NCBI GenBank assembly: GCA_029259935.1
Contig: JAJDEH010000286.1
Location: 1 to 46,053, forward strand
Source: Planctomycetota bacterium
GTDB taxonomy: Bacteria > Planctomycetota > Planctomycetia > Pirellulales > Pirellulaceae
Direction: 5' to 3'
Length of the DNA stretch: 46,053 bases
Positions 26,654 to 36,069 of this stretch are shown here, in pieces; position 1 is the stretch's first letter, and each line of letters begins with the position of its first letter. A program made the position numbers and the translations under genes. The notes under the pieces were generated by a model. The model was not told the origin of the DNA, made no database searches, and saw nothing but the letters and a program-made list of their open reading frames with translations.

Positions 26654-27733
26654 CTATCGATCCGCCCGGACCAGCTTCCAAACATCCTTTTGCATGTTGT
26701 TGCCGGCGACCATCCACAACGCGTCATCGTGGACAAACACACTGGCAGCGTGCCGTGGGTTCCACGGTGTGTTCGGCAATTCATGCCAGTGCGTTCCGTT
26801 GGATGAATACCACACATCGTTGCGGTTGCCGCCTTGGCGATGATATCCCTCGAGTACCCACATGCAACCGTCGAACACGGCAACGTCGTGATATTGCCGA
26901 GCGTGCCAAGGGGCGTGTTCGACATGGCGAATCCACTTCACTCCGTCCGCGGAACTCCAGACATCGTTGTGGAAATTGCGACTCGGCGTTTTTGGAGTGT
27001 CGTACGTGCCGCCACCGAGAATCCAAATCCGATCTTGAAAAACGACACTGCCGCCAATCATCCCGCGCGGCGACCAGCACGGCTCTTTGGGAACAATCTG
27101 TCTCCAGTCGCGGCCGTCCTTGGTTGTCCAAACATCGCGATGGAATTTCTCCTTGGCGGGCGCGAAGGCGGGCATGGTCTGGCCTCCCATGACCCAAATC
27201 TTGTCTTGAAGGACCAACGTGTAGTGCAAGGCCCGTGGAGCCCAAGGAACTTCCGCCTGGATCAATGACCACTTCTTGCCATCGGCCGAATTCCAAACGT
27301 CGTTCTGATAGTGGCCCTGATTCGCGTCGCCGCCAACGATCCACATCTTATCCTTGTACACGACATAGCCAACCGTGTGTCGTCCTTCCCAGTCTTTCAA
27401 AGCGTCGAAACTGCGATCGAGAAAGCTGTTGGACTTCTCCAAAGTCCACGCCACTCCGTCTCTCGAACTCCAAACTTCGTTGTTGCAGATGCGGGGAAAG
27501 TGGGCTTTGTCACTCGGATTCCAGCCGCCGATCAGCCACATGCGATCCTTGAAGACCAGAGCGCCGGCCCCATCACGCGGCGCGTAGTCCGCCTTTTCGG
27601 TAACCTTCACCCACTTGTACTTGCGAGCCGCCTTGTACTTAGGATCCTCAGTGTCTTGCTGCTCTCCGAAGCTGGCGGAAGATCCGGCCAACAACGCGAC
27701 GACAAGACCCAATGTCAACTGTCCCTTGAACAT
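26654..27733 (-). CDS. Secreted kelch-repeat beta-propeller protein
   Basis: A 359-residue exported protein. The signal peptide ends about residue 23 (SASFG-EQ). About six repeats have the form D-V-W-x-S-x-D-G-x-x-W, then a short loop with W-x-P-R, then V-x-x-D-x-I/M-W-V-x-G-G. These are kelch-type blades as in galactose oxidase-like and N-acetylneuraminate epimerase-like propellers. No catalytic residues are obvious. AGGA lies 8 nt before the ATG at 27733. It heads the minus-strand run with the PQQ propeller and glucuronidase-like protein, and may bind or process glycans (inference). Confidence 0.85.
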   Translation of the reverse strand: MFKGQLTLGLVVALLAGSSASFGEQQDTEDPKYKAARKYKWVKVTEKADYAPRDGAGALVFKDRMWLIGGWNPSDKAHFPRICNNEVWSSRDGVAWTLEKSNSFLDRSFDALKDWEGRHTVGYVVYKDKMWIVGGDANQGHYQNDVWNSADGKKWSLIQAEVPWAPRALHYTLVLQDKIWVMGGQTMPAFAPAKEKFHRDVWTTKDGRDWRQIVPKEPCWSPRGMIGGSVVFQDRIWILGGGTYDTPKTPSRNFHNDVWSSADGVKWIRHVEHAPWHARQYHDVAVFDGCMWVLEGYHRQGGNRNDVWYSSNGTHWHELPNTPWNPRHAASVFVHDDALWMVAGNNMQKDVWKLVRADR

Positions 27734-27865
27734 CGATGTCTTCCTGAAAGATTGGCGAGCTACGTGGTTAATTAATGACCGGCATCCAATGCCCCAGTAT
27801 CATACACCAACAGAACTTCACCCGTGGTGAATCCCCGCAACGAACCTGGATGATGGGCGCAACCG

Positions 27866-29662
27866 ATGAATAGCTACAAGCGAATTGAAACCACCGTTAC
27901 CTTGGGCGCGATCGCCGTCTGGTTTATGCCATTGCTAGGTGCTGAACCAAACGCCGGGGCCGAAAGCAAGGAAGCAGGTGGTCGCGCGCATGCGGAATCA
28001 CCCGATGTCGTCATTGTGGGAGCCGGCATTTCGGGACTGACAGCGGCTTTGGAACTTGGGCGCGGCGGTGCCAAGGTGGCCGTCGTTGACATGTCCTCCG
28101 TGTTTGGCGGGCACGCCGTCATGTCACAGGGCGGTCTTTCCATTATTGATACGCCCGTGCAACGAGCGGCCGGCATCAAAGACTCTCCAGATCTCGCCTA
28201 CGAAGACTTCATCCGGTGGGGTGAAGACGCCGAAGCCGACTGGGTTCGCTATTACGTCGATCACTCGCGGCGCGACATTCATGATTGGTTGATCGAGCTT
28301 GGCGTTCAATTTGAAGACAAGGTCGGAACCGCGCCCGGCAATTCGGTCGACCGATCGCATCAACCCACCGCTCGTGGAATCGGCCTGGTCACGCCCATCT
28401 ATCGCGAATGCCTTGCGCACGACAACATCCGCTTCTTCTGGAATTCTCAAGCGGTTCGCCTGCTGACCAAGGATCGGCGCGTCGTCGGTGTCGTGACCCG
28501 CGATGTAAGAACCGCCAAGGAACGGAAGTTGCTCGCCGGCGCGGTTGTCCTAGCAACGGGCGGTTTTCAGAGCAACCTGGACATGGTGCGGGAATTTTGG
28601 CCGGCCGAATTTCGATTTCCGCCGCGAATTCTGATCGGTTCAGGACGCAACTCCGTCGGTCACGGACACCAACTGGCCAAGCGGATCGGCGCGGACCTTG
28701 TCAAGATGGACCATCAGTGGAATTACTTTACCGGCATCCCCGACCCGCGTTATCCGCAAGGCACTCACGGGCTGAGTGCCGCGAATATGCACGGCATCAT
28801 CGTCAACTCCAAAGGCCGCCGATTCGCCAACCTGCACAATTGGGCCAAAGAGGTGACTCCCGCACTGTTGCGCCAGGAAGATGCCACAATGTGGTTTGTC
28901 TTTGACGAATCAAGCAAGCGGCAGTTTGTCGTTTCCGGTTCCGATTGGGGCGACTTCGAGAAAGTGGAAGCGTTGATTCTCAATAACTCGAAACTGGTAA
29001 AGCGCGCCGACACGGTCCAGCAACTGGCGCGGCTCGCCGGACTGCCACCCGAAAAGTTGGCGGCAACAATCGACCGATACAACCAACTGGTGCAACAGGG
29101 CCAAGACGATGATTTCGGCCGCTTCGGATCAGGACGGCCGGAATTCAGTAACAAGGCTTCACCCAAGATCAGTCATCCGCCGTTTTACGCGATGCAAACG
29201 TTTCCGCTCACGCGAAAAAGCATGGGCGGAGTGGCGATCGACCGAGCTTGCCGTGTGCTGGACAAGAAGAAGCAGCCGATTGGGGGTCTCTACGCAGTGG
29301 GCGAACTAACTGGCTTGGCCGGCATCAACGGCAAGGCGTCGCTGGAAGGTACGTTTCTCGGGCCTTGCATCATCACGGGCCAAACCGCTGCCCGCGAGAT
29401 TCTGAAAGAACCGACGTTCCCAGTAGAGAAGCCGAAGCACGCCGCCCAGCGGTGCGCGTCTTGTCATGATGTGAAGGCCAGCCTCGCGAAGCCAAGGCCA
29501 GGTTACTGGCACTTCGAACGGGCTCACGCCGTGGTGATGGAGCGCGGCACCGATTGTCGGCAATGCCATGCGGAACTCTCACCTTATCGAAAGGACGACC
29601 ACCGCATCAACCGCCAGGCGCTCGCCACTTCTTGCGTGAACTGTCATTTCGCACAAGAATGA
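27866..29662 (+). CDS. FAD-dependent flavocytochrome-like protein with C-terminal triheme tail
   Basis: A 598-residue exported protein. The hydrophobic N-terminus (about 8-26) is followed by the FAD motif VVIVGAGISGLTAALELG (about 47-64) and the full FAD-binding_2 (fumarate reductase/succinate dehydrogenase flavoprotein) fold, ending with GGLYAVGELTGL. The C-terminal 70 residues carry three c-type heme motifs: CASCH (530-534), CRQCH (564-568) and CVNCH (590-594). In Shewanella-type flavocytochrome c the heme domain is N-terminal. The fumarate-binding His and Arg positions read RKSMGG and NGKASLEG, so the protein is probably not a fumarate reductase. Its substrate is unknown. It is divergent from the kelch gene. 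Confidence 0.87.
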   Translation: MNSYKRIETTVTLGAIAVWFMPLLGAEPNAGAESKEAGGRAHAESPDVVIVGAGISGLTAALELGRGGAKVAVVDMSSVFGGHAVMSQGGLSIIDTPVQRAAGIKDSPDLAYEDFIRWGEDAEADWVRYYVDHSRRDIHDWLIELGVQFEDKVGTAPGNSVDRSHQPTARGIGLVTPIYRECLAHDNIRFFWNSQAVRLLTKDRRVVGVVTRDVRTAKERKLLAGAVVLATGGFQSNLDMVREFWPAEFRFPPRILIGSGRNSVGHGHQLAKRIGADLVKMDHQWNYFTGIPDPRYPQGTHGLSAANMHGIIVNSKGRRFANLHNWAKEVTPALLRQEDATMWFVFDESSKRQFVVSGSDWGDFEKVEALILNNSKLVKRADTVQQLARLAGLPPEKLAATIDRYNQLVQQGQDDDFGRFGSGRPEFSNKASPKISHPPFYAMQTFPLTRKSMGGVAIDRACRVLDKKKQPIGGLYAVGELTGLAGINGKASLEGTFLGPCIITGQTAAREILKEPTFPVEKPKHAAQRCASCHDVKASLAKPRPGYWHFERAHAVVMERGTDCRQCHAELSPYRKDDHRINRQALATSCVNCHFAQE

Positions 29663-29704
29663 ATCAGCCAAGCGGATCGGCCGCCAAGTCTCCCAGGGCG
29701 GGGA

Positions 29705-32278
29705 TTACTTCGATTGAAAAGGCTCACTGAGAACGACCAGTTGAATCAGTTCTCGCATGCCGTATTCGCGCTCGCGCAGTTGCCCCAGGATTTGGTCGAT
29801 GTGAGGGCGGTCCGCGGGCGTGAGTTGACGGCCCGATGCATAGGCGAGCAGTTTTTCCGTTAATGCTCGCGCGAATTGATCTTTCTGTTGGACCAAAATG
29901 CGTTTCAGTCCTTCGATATTGTCGAAAGACTGGCCATTCTGCAATTCTCCTGACGCGTCGACTCTTGTCTTCGAACTGTACGAATCGCGCCATTTGCCAA
30001 TCGGGTCGAAGTTTTCCAATGCGAATCCGAGAGGGTCGATCTTGCGGTGACAATCGTTGCAACTCGCCACATTACGGTGTTTTTGCAATTGGTCGCGAAT
30101 GGTCTTCGCGCCGCGAACATCCGGGTCGAGCGGTTCGACGTCAGGCGGCGGTGGAGAGGGAGGAGTGCCCAGAATGTTTTCCAACAGCCACACTCCACGG
30201 ACAACGGGCGATGTGTCGATGCCGTTGGCGGTGACCGTCAAAATGCTCGCCTGACCGAGCAGGCCACCGCGGCGGCCGTCTTGTAGTTGGACCCGTTGAA
30301 ACTGCCGGCCTTTCGGCGGAGTGAGCCCATACAACCTGGCGAGGGATTTATTGGCGAAGGTAAAGTTGGAGTCGAGAAAATTGCCGATGTCGAGATTCTC
30401 GTCGATCAAGTGACGCATGAAGAGATGTGTTTCCTGACGCATCGCGGTGCCAAGATCGTAGTGATAGAAGCCACGGAACTGATTGCGATCAGGAGGAGTC
30501 GCGCCGAGTTCACGCAAGTTGAGCCAACTGCCGAGAAAGCCGTTAGTGAACGCTTCGGACCTTTCGTCTTTCAGCATTCGAACAACTTGAGCCTTGAGAA
30601 CCGCGGGTTTCGATAACTGATCTTTGGCGGCCAGATTCAGCAGTGTCTGGTCCGGCATGGAAGACCACAGGAAATAGGACAGCCGCGAAGCTAATGCAAA
30701 CGCTGCTAATTGCGACTCCTTCGTACTCTTCGCCTCCTCCAAGTAAAGAAAGTTGGGCGAGCAGAGCGCGGCTTTCAAACCATCGGCATAGGATTCCAAC
30801 GACGAGCGGCCGGTCTGTTGCCGATTCGCCACGACTTGCAGAATGCGTTCGACATCTTCCGTCCGAGCGGGCCGACGATAGGTTCGCGCCAAGAACGAAG
30901 TGAGCAATTGGCGCGATTGCTCTGCCGTTACTGAACCCGTGCTGAGGATCGGTTCGCAATCGTCACCCAGCAGCACGCGCTGACTGGCAGTGGGCCAGGT
31001 GTCGAAGATGGGTCCTTCGATTTCGATCTCGTGAATGTGGATCTGCGGAAGCTTGCCATACGCAATCGCGTTGTAGCGGTTTTCGACAATACCGCCTCGC
31101 TTGGGCTTGGGAAACTGGTCCGGGTACTTCCGCAGCAAACGGCTCCACAGATTCCGCGCGTCCATCAAGCCATTTCGGAAAGTAAATCGAGGCGTGTAGC
31201 CAGCGTCCAGCCAAACGCGGACGGTGTACGACTTTCGCTCGTCCGCCAGATCCAGTTCCGCAAGCAACGGCTCGACGGGCTGAGGCTTATGGAGTTGTCC
31301 CGCTAGGTAGTTGCCGGCCACGATGCCAAGTCGCAAGGGCTCGTTGGGATCGGTGCCCAAAAACTTTGGATCGTAAGGGTGCATCCGGTTGACGGCTTCA
31401 GCATCGAGTCGGATCTTGTAGAAGCCGTCGACCGGGACGCCTTCCTTGAAAGCGAGGATCGGACCGTAAGCGCCTTCGTGCTTGTCCGCGCCGACGACGT
31501 CGTACAGGGTCATATGCTCGAAGCGATTTGTCTTTCGGTGAACCTGGTCGATCTCCGGCTGTTGCCGAAATCCGTCCCGAAACACCCACTTTTGCACGGA
31601 CGGCTGCTCCAGCGGCAACAGCGCTTTGTCGATCGCCTGCTCGGCCGCCTCCAAGTAACGGTTCAGCAGATACCCAGACGTGACAAGTGTATCGCCGACA
31701 TTATCGAGTTGCTCGGTCGTCTGATCCTTGGGAAACGTCGACGTCGGATCGAACATCGTCATGTTCAGATGCAGCAAGTCGCGGACCGTGTTGCGATACT
31801 CGCGCGCATTCAACCGCCGTAACACCGTTTGGCCGCCCGCGTGATTGCGTTCTTGATGGTACGACTCGATGCGGCGGCTCAACCAGCCAATGATGCGCCG
31901 GCGATCCTCGTCCGACGGCTGTTTGGCTTTCCTTGGAGGCATCTCGGCGAGGTTGAGCTGATCCAAAATGTCCTGAAAATCGACGAGCGTGTTGTCGTCG
32001 CGGATTTCGCCGGCAAGCGTGTCGAATCGACGTTCGCCCTTCTGTTGTTTCGCGCCGTGACAGCCCGTGCAGTAGTTGTTGAGGAAGGGCTTGAGCGTCG
32101 TTTCGAACGCGACAGCCGAGTCACTCCCGCGATTGTCATCCGCACCCGCCATGCGATGTCCAAGGCTCATGGCGACTGCGGTGAAAACGAGCGGCAGCAA
32201 CGAGGCTCGTCGAACGGCAAGTCTGGCGGCTTCGGATAGGCCGTTGAACGAAGTATCGGCACCAGGCACGCGCATCAT
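29705..32278 (-). CDS. Planctomycete cytochrome-domain protein (DUF1587/1595/1592/1588/1585)
   Basis: An 857-residue exported protein. A Cyt1-type heme motif (C70-T-G-C-H) lies near the N-terminus with MPPRKAKQPSDEDR after it. Then come DUF1587 (LNAREYRNTVRDLL), DUF1595 (LARTYRRPA), DUF1592 (ASRLSYFLWSSMPD), DUF1588 (GVWLLENILGTPPSPPPPDV, with a second heme motif CNDCH) and DUF1585 at the C-terminus. The architecture is standard for planctomycetes and verrucomicrobia; its biochemical role is unknown. The ATG at 32278 overlaps the stop of the DUF1552 gene as ATGA, so I prefer it to the open frame reaching 32404. Confidence 0.93.
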   Translation of the reverse strand: MMRVPGADTSFNGLSEAARLAVRRASLLPLVFTAVAMSLGHRMAGADDNRGSDSAVAFETTLKPFLNNYCTGCHGAKQQKGERRFDTLAGEIRDDNTLVDFQDILDQLNLAEMPPRKAKQPSDEDRRRIIGWLSRRIESYHQERNHAGGQTVLRRLNAREYRNTVRDLLHLNMTMFDPTSTFPKDQTTEQLDNVGDTLVTSGYLLNRYLEAAEQAIDKALLPLEQPSVQKWVFRDGFRQQPEIDQVHRKTNRFEHMTLYDVVGADKHEGAYGPILAFKEGVPVDGFYKIRLDAEAVNRMHPYDPKFLGTDPNEPLRLGIVAGNYLAGQLHKPQPVEPLLAELDLADERKSYTVRVWLDAGYTPRFTFRNGLMDARNLWSRLLRKYPDQFPKPKRGGIVENRYNAIAYGKLPQIHIHEIEIEGPIFDTWPTASQRVLLGDDCEPILSTGSVTAEQSRQLLTSFLARTYRRPARTEDVERILQVVANRQQTGRSSLESYADGLKAALCSPNFLYLEEAKSTKESQLAAFALASRLSYFLWSSMPDQTLLNLAAKDQLSKPAVLKAQVVRMLKDERSEAFTNGFLGSWLNLRELGATPPDRNQFRGFYHYDLGTAMRQETHLFMRHLIDENLDIGNFLDSNFTFANKSLARLYGLTPPKGRQFQRVQLQDGRRGGLLGQASILTVTANGIDTSPVVRGVWLLENILGTPPSPPPPDVEPLDPDVRGAKTIRDQLQKHRNVASCNDCHRKIDPLGFALENFDPIGKWRDSYSSKTRVDASGELQNGQSFDNIEGLKRILVQQKDQFARALTEKLLAYASGRQLTPADRPHIDQILGQLREREYGMRELIQLVVLSEPFQSK

Positions 32279-33555
32279 GCTGCTTCCAAACCGCGTAACG
32301 TGCCAGTGCTTGTGCCGAACCGATCGGTCTCGACGCCAAACTGCTGCAGCATGGAAACATACAGATTGCACAATGGAATACGCCGGCGGCTCTCTCGCGG
32401 ACATGGCAAGTGCTGGCCGTGTTTGAAGCCGCCACCAGCCAGAAGAATGGGCAAGTCGTTGTTCGTATGCGAGTTACCGTTCCCCATGCCGCTGCCAAAC
32501 AACGCCATCGTGCTGTCGAGCAGCGATCGATCGCTTTCCGGTTCACGAATCGACCGCAGTTTGTCCAGGAAGCGGGCAAACTGTTGCACTTGGTAGAGTT
32601 CGATTTGAACCAACAAATCAATGTTCGCTTGAACCTTTCCGTGATGCGACAGCCCGTGATAGCCCTTGTTGATCCCAATGTCACGGGCCACGAAACTGCC
32701 GCCAATCTCCAAAGTGGCAACGCGCGTGGAATCGGTCTGCAGAGCCAGAGTGATGAGATCGTAAATCTTGGGAAGATCCTGCGCCAGACCCTCATTCATG
32801 GGTTCGTCGAGTTCGGTTTTCGGCTTGGGGATCTTCTGCCACTGCTCGTCGAGGGCCAGCTTGACTTCCACGTCGCGAACGGAGGAGAAATACTCGTCCA
32901 GCTTTTGGCGGTCGGCCTTATTGAGTCGCCGCTGGAGTGACTTGGCATCTCCCAGCACGGCGTCGAGAATCGAGGCCTGAAGTCTGATTCGATCGGCGGC
33001 GATTTTTTTCGCGGACGGGCCGTCGTCAATGAACAGCGCCCGAAACAACTCGCGAGGGCCGGGTATTGGCGGCACGCGAGTGCCGGATCGCGTCCAACTG
33101 ATTTGACAACCGCCATGCAAGCCGTCCGCCGAGCCGATCGTCAGCGCGGGAAATCGGGTTCTGGAGCCGACGAATTCAGCCGCCCGTTGGTCCAAACTAA
33201 TTCCACCGTTGGGCATTCCTCGGGCGTCGGCCGCCTTGACGCCGGTCAGGAATGTATGCACCGCGAAATGCCCACCCTTGAGCCCGTGATCGAGGTGCGA
33301 AAACAACGTGAAGTCGCGCCGATGTGCTTCTAGCGGCTTCAGCAAAGTTGTCATTTCGAAATCGCCGCCAGCGGTTTTCGGCCAAAACGCTCCCGGATAC
33401 ATTCCGAATTCGTTTCCAATACAGACCATCCGGCGCGGTACCTCCCGCGACTTCTCCGCCGCGGAAACGCAACGCAAGGACTCCAGCGCCGGCAGCGCGA
33501 TACAGACTCCGGCCGCCGTCAGAAAGGAACGTCGTTCTTGATTGATCAGTGACAT
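32275..33555 (-). CDS. DUF1552 exported protein
   Basis: A 426-residue DUF1552 protein. It begins with a twin-arginine-like signal (QERRSFLTAAGVCIALPAL), so export is probably by the Tat pathway. Family marks include CIGNEFGMYPGAFWP, LFSHLDHGLKGGHFAVHTF, and the late ALFGSGMGNGNSHTNNDLPI. The ATG at 33555 has AAGGG upstream; the frame is open to 33645 but the Tat signal sets the start. It is translationally coupled to the DUF1587/1592-type gene downstream, the usual pair. The function of this conserved pair is not known to me. Confidence 0.92.
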   Translation of the reverse strand: MSLINQERRSFLTAAGVCIALPALESLRCVSAAEKSREVPRRMVCIGNEFGMYPGAFWPKTAGGDFEMTTLLKPLEAHRRDFTLFSHLDHGLKGGHFAVHTFLTGVKAADARGMPNGGISLDQRAAEFVGSRTRFPALTIGSADGLHGGCQISWTRSGTRVPPIPGPRELFRALFIDDGPSAKKIAADRIRLQASILDAVLGDAKSLQRRLNKADRQKLDEYFSSVRDVEVKLALDEQWQKIPKPKTELDEPMNEGLAQDLPKIYDLITLALQTDSTRVATLEIGGSFVARDIGINKGYHGLSHHGKVQANIDLLVQIELYQVQQFARFLDKLRSIREPESDRSLLDSTMALFGSGMGNGNSHTNNDLPILLAGGGFKHGQHLPCPRESRRRIPLCNLYVSMLQQFGVETDRFGTSTGTLRGLEAA

Positions 33556-33704
33556 CGAGGAACCCTTGCGGTTTACGTGCTTCCGATTCGAGCGAGGAAT
33601 GCGGAAGCTCAAGAAGCAGGTGGCGGCAATAAAGCCGGCCTTCATTATACAGCCGTTGATGCCTCATCCCATAGTCCGCCGCTGGCAGCCTGGGTGGGCG
33701 GAAT

Positions 33705-35894
33705 CTATTTCTCTCCGTAGAAAGGCGCCTTCCATTCCTTCGGCAATTTCCCTTGTGGCCGCACACCGTAGGCATCCCTGGGGATTGGATGGTCTTTGAC
33801 TTGTTGTAGCTGCATGTCGTCTGGCAGATGCTTGATTTTGAAGTCTCTGTATTGAATTTTCATCACCGGGCCGACATGGACTTGCACGGCCAAGACGCCT
33901 TCGAGAGCGCGGCCCTTTTCGTCGAAGTCGATCAGATCGGCCGTGGGATGGCCGTCAATCCAATGTTGGTGATGATTTCCACGAACAAGAACGCGATAGT
34001 CGTGCCACTCGCCGGGTGCGAACTCTTTAAAGGGCAGCTTGCCGACGACCCACGGTTGTCCCGACGGATCGACAATGACTTTCTCGCCGGTGTGCGACAA
34101 AATACGCCGGCCCTTCTCTTCGTACAGCATGCCGTTGTACTTCGCCGTGTTCGCCACCACGTCGCATTGATAACCGGTGACGATGTCGAGTCCGAGATCG
34201 GGCCGCGACGTGCCGCGATACTGAATGCCGCTATTGCCGCCGGGACTGACCTTCACCTGCACCCGCAGGTCGAAGCTGCGGACCGTCGATCCTTTCCAAG
34301 TGAGAAAGCGATTCATCTTCAACGAGCCATCGGTCACCCCGGTGATTGCGCCCTCTTGAACCGACCAGTATTTTGGATCACCTGCCCAGCCGGCCAAGTT
34401 CCTGCCGTTGAACAGTTGGACGAATCCGTCGTTACCTGGCCTCACACTGGCGGCGGCCGATGCTTCCGGATGCGGAACGGTGGACGCCGTGAAAGTGCCT
34501 CGCAGCTTGTCGAGCGGCCCGCCGTACATAGCAACGCGTTTCGTGGTCCGCTCTCGCATGGCCTTCAGCATGTCGGCGTGCTTTGGATCGCCGGCCAGAT
34601 TGACGAGTTCGTCGGGATCATTTTTCAGGTCGTGGAGGAATTCGTGATTCCCATGATCGAAGTAGCGGACGTACTTGAACTGTCCATTCCGCAGGCCTTC
34701 AAACGCCGGAATACGATTCCTCACGGCGAAGTGTTCGTGAAAGGTCTCGGTGCGCCAATCGGCCGGTTTGCCTTTGCCAACGACGGGCTTCAAACTGCGG
34801 CCCTGATAGCGCTTCGGCACCTTCGCGCCGGCCCAATCCAGAAATGTCGCCGGCAAGTCGAGATTCAGCGCGGGGGCGTCGGTGACTTTGCCGCGCCGCG
34901 CTGCGGGCAACCGCGGATCGGCCACGATCAGCGGAACGCGAAGCGACTCTTCGTAGTGCGACCACTTGCCCGCGAAACCGCGATTGCCCATGTGGTAGCC
35001 GTTGTCAGCCGAGTAGACGATGATCGTATTTTCGGCGAGCCCGGCTTCTTCGAGCGCCTTCATGAAACGGCCGATCGCACTGTCGATCCCGCTGACCATG
35101 CGAAAATAGGCGCGCATGTTCGTCTGATATTTCTGATCCGTGTTCCACCGCCAAAAAAAGCGATCGCGGTTGATCGTCGTTTTTAGAAAGTTGGGCTGCG
35201 CCTCAAAAATTGCCGGATCATTCAATCGTGGAAGATACACTTCGACGTCGTCATACATCCCGTCAACGGCCCGTGGCCAAGGAAAGTGCCCGATGCCGGG
35301 CCGACGATCCCCGTCCTCGGCATGGCAAGCGTTGAACCACATATTCAGCGCGAACGGCTTATCTTTCGGCTGACTCTTCACGAACTCAATCCCGCGATCG
35401 ACGATCAATTCCGTCTCGTGCCGCAGGCTGCCATCGGGTTGTTTCTTGTAATAGGGATTTCTGCCGATCGCTTGGAATTCGTCGAAGTGGTCTTCTCTTC
35501 GAAAACCGCTTGGCATCTTGGCGTGCCATTTTCCAAAGTAGCCCGTGCGGTAGCCGTGGTCGCGCAAGATGTCGGAATACAACGTCTCGACCGCATCGGC
35601 CCGCGCTTGATCGGGATTGCTCGGCGTGCCATAGCTGCGTCCCACCAGTCCCGTGAGAATCGTCGTGCGGCTCACCCAGCAGATCGAATGGCTGACGAAG
35701 GCATTTTCGAATCGTACACCGCGCCGAGCCAGCGAGTCGATATGCGGCGTCTTTACAATCGGATTCCCGTAGCAGCCGAGCGTACTGGTCGTTTGGTCGT
35801 CGGCAAAGAAGAAAACGATGTTGGGACGCTCGCTTGCGGAAAGACTGGAAGCGCCCAGCGAGGCGACGAACAATAAAAGCAGGCGATTTAGCAT
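33705..35894 (-). CDS. Sulfatase fused to DUF1080 (3-keto-disaccharide hydrolase-like) domain
   Basis: A 729-residue exported protein. The signal peptide (1-20) is followed by a sulfatase domain (about 22-465) with C72-W-V-S-R, where Val replaces the usual Pro of the formylglycine motif. TGYFGKWHAKMP and YSADNGYHMGNRGFAGKWS are intact. Residues about 505-695 are a DUF1080/concanavalin-like domain (GFVQLFNGRNLAGW, SGIQYRG, GEWHDYRVLVRGN, WIDGHPTADL). It likely combines desulfation with glycan binding or hydrolysis outside the cytoplasm. It lies 149 bp downstream of the DUF1552/DUF1592 pair's promoter side on the same strand. Confidence 0.9.
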   Translation of the reverse strand: MLNRLLLLFVASLGASSLSASERPNIVFFFADDQTTSTLGCYGNPIVKTPHIDSLARRGVRFENAFVSHSICWVSRTTILTGLVGRSYGTPSNPDQARADAVETLYSDILRDHGYRTGYFGKWHAKMPSGFRREDHFDEFQAIGRNPYYKKQPDGSLRHETELIVDRGIEFVKSQPKDKPFALNMWFNACHAEDGDRRPGIGHFPWPRAVDGMYDDVEVYLPRLNDPAIFEAQPNFLKTTINRDRFFWRWNTDQKYQTNMRAYFRMVSGIDSAIGRFMKALEEAGLAENTIIVYSADNGYHMGNRGFAGKWSHYEESLRVPLIVADPRLPAARRGKVTDAPALNLDLPATFLDWAGAKVPKRYQGRSLKPVVGKGKPADWRTETFHEHFAVRNRIPAFEGLRNGQFKYVRYFDHGNHEFLHDLKNDPDELVNLAGDPKHADMLKAMRERTTKRVAMYGGPLDKLRGTFTASTVPHPEASAAASVRPGNDGFVQLFNGRNLAGWAGDPKYWSVQEGAITGVTDGSLKMNRFLTWKGSTVRSFDLRVQVKVSPGGNSGIQYRGTSRPDLGLDIVTGYQCDVVANTAKYNGMLYEEKGRRILSHTGEKVIVDPSGQPWVVGKLPFKEFAPGEWHDYRVLVRGNHHQHWIDGHPTADLIDFDEKGRALEGVLAVQVHVGPVMKIQYRDFKIKHLPDDMQLQQVKDHPIPRDAYGVRPQGKLPKEWKAPFYGEK

Positions 35895-36069
35895 GATGGT
35901 CTCATTGAGATGCCGAGTCTTGAACTGGAAAGGAATGCCTTCGCATTATGATCGATGAGGTACGTCGATTCCATTCCCCCGCTTCCGCCGTTGGCCAATG
36001 GCAAGTGAATTCGTGCTAAAATGCCTCAAGCGAAATAATGCTAACAAGACGAATTTGTTGGAGATTATC

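Noticed and set aside
33828..35186. 452-codon open frame on the plus strand
   Set aside because: Antisense to the sulfatase-DUF1080 gene and without recognisable motifs.
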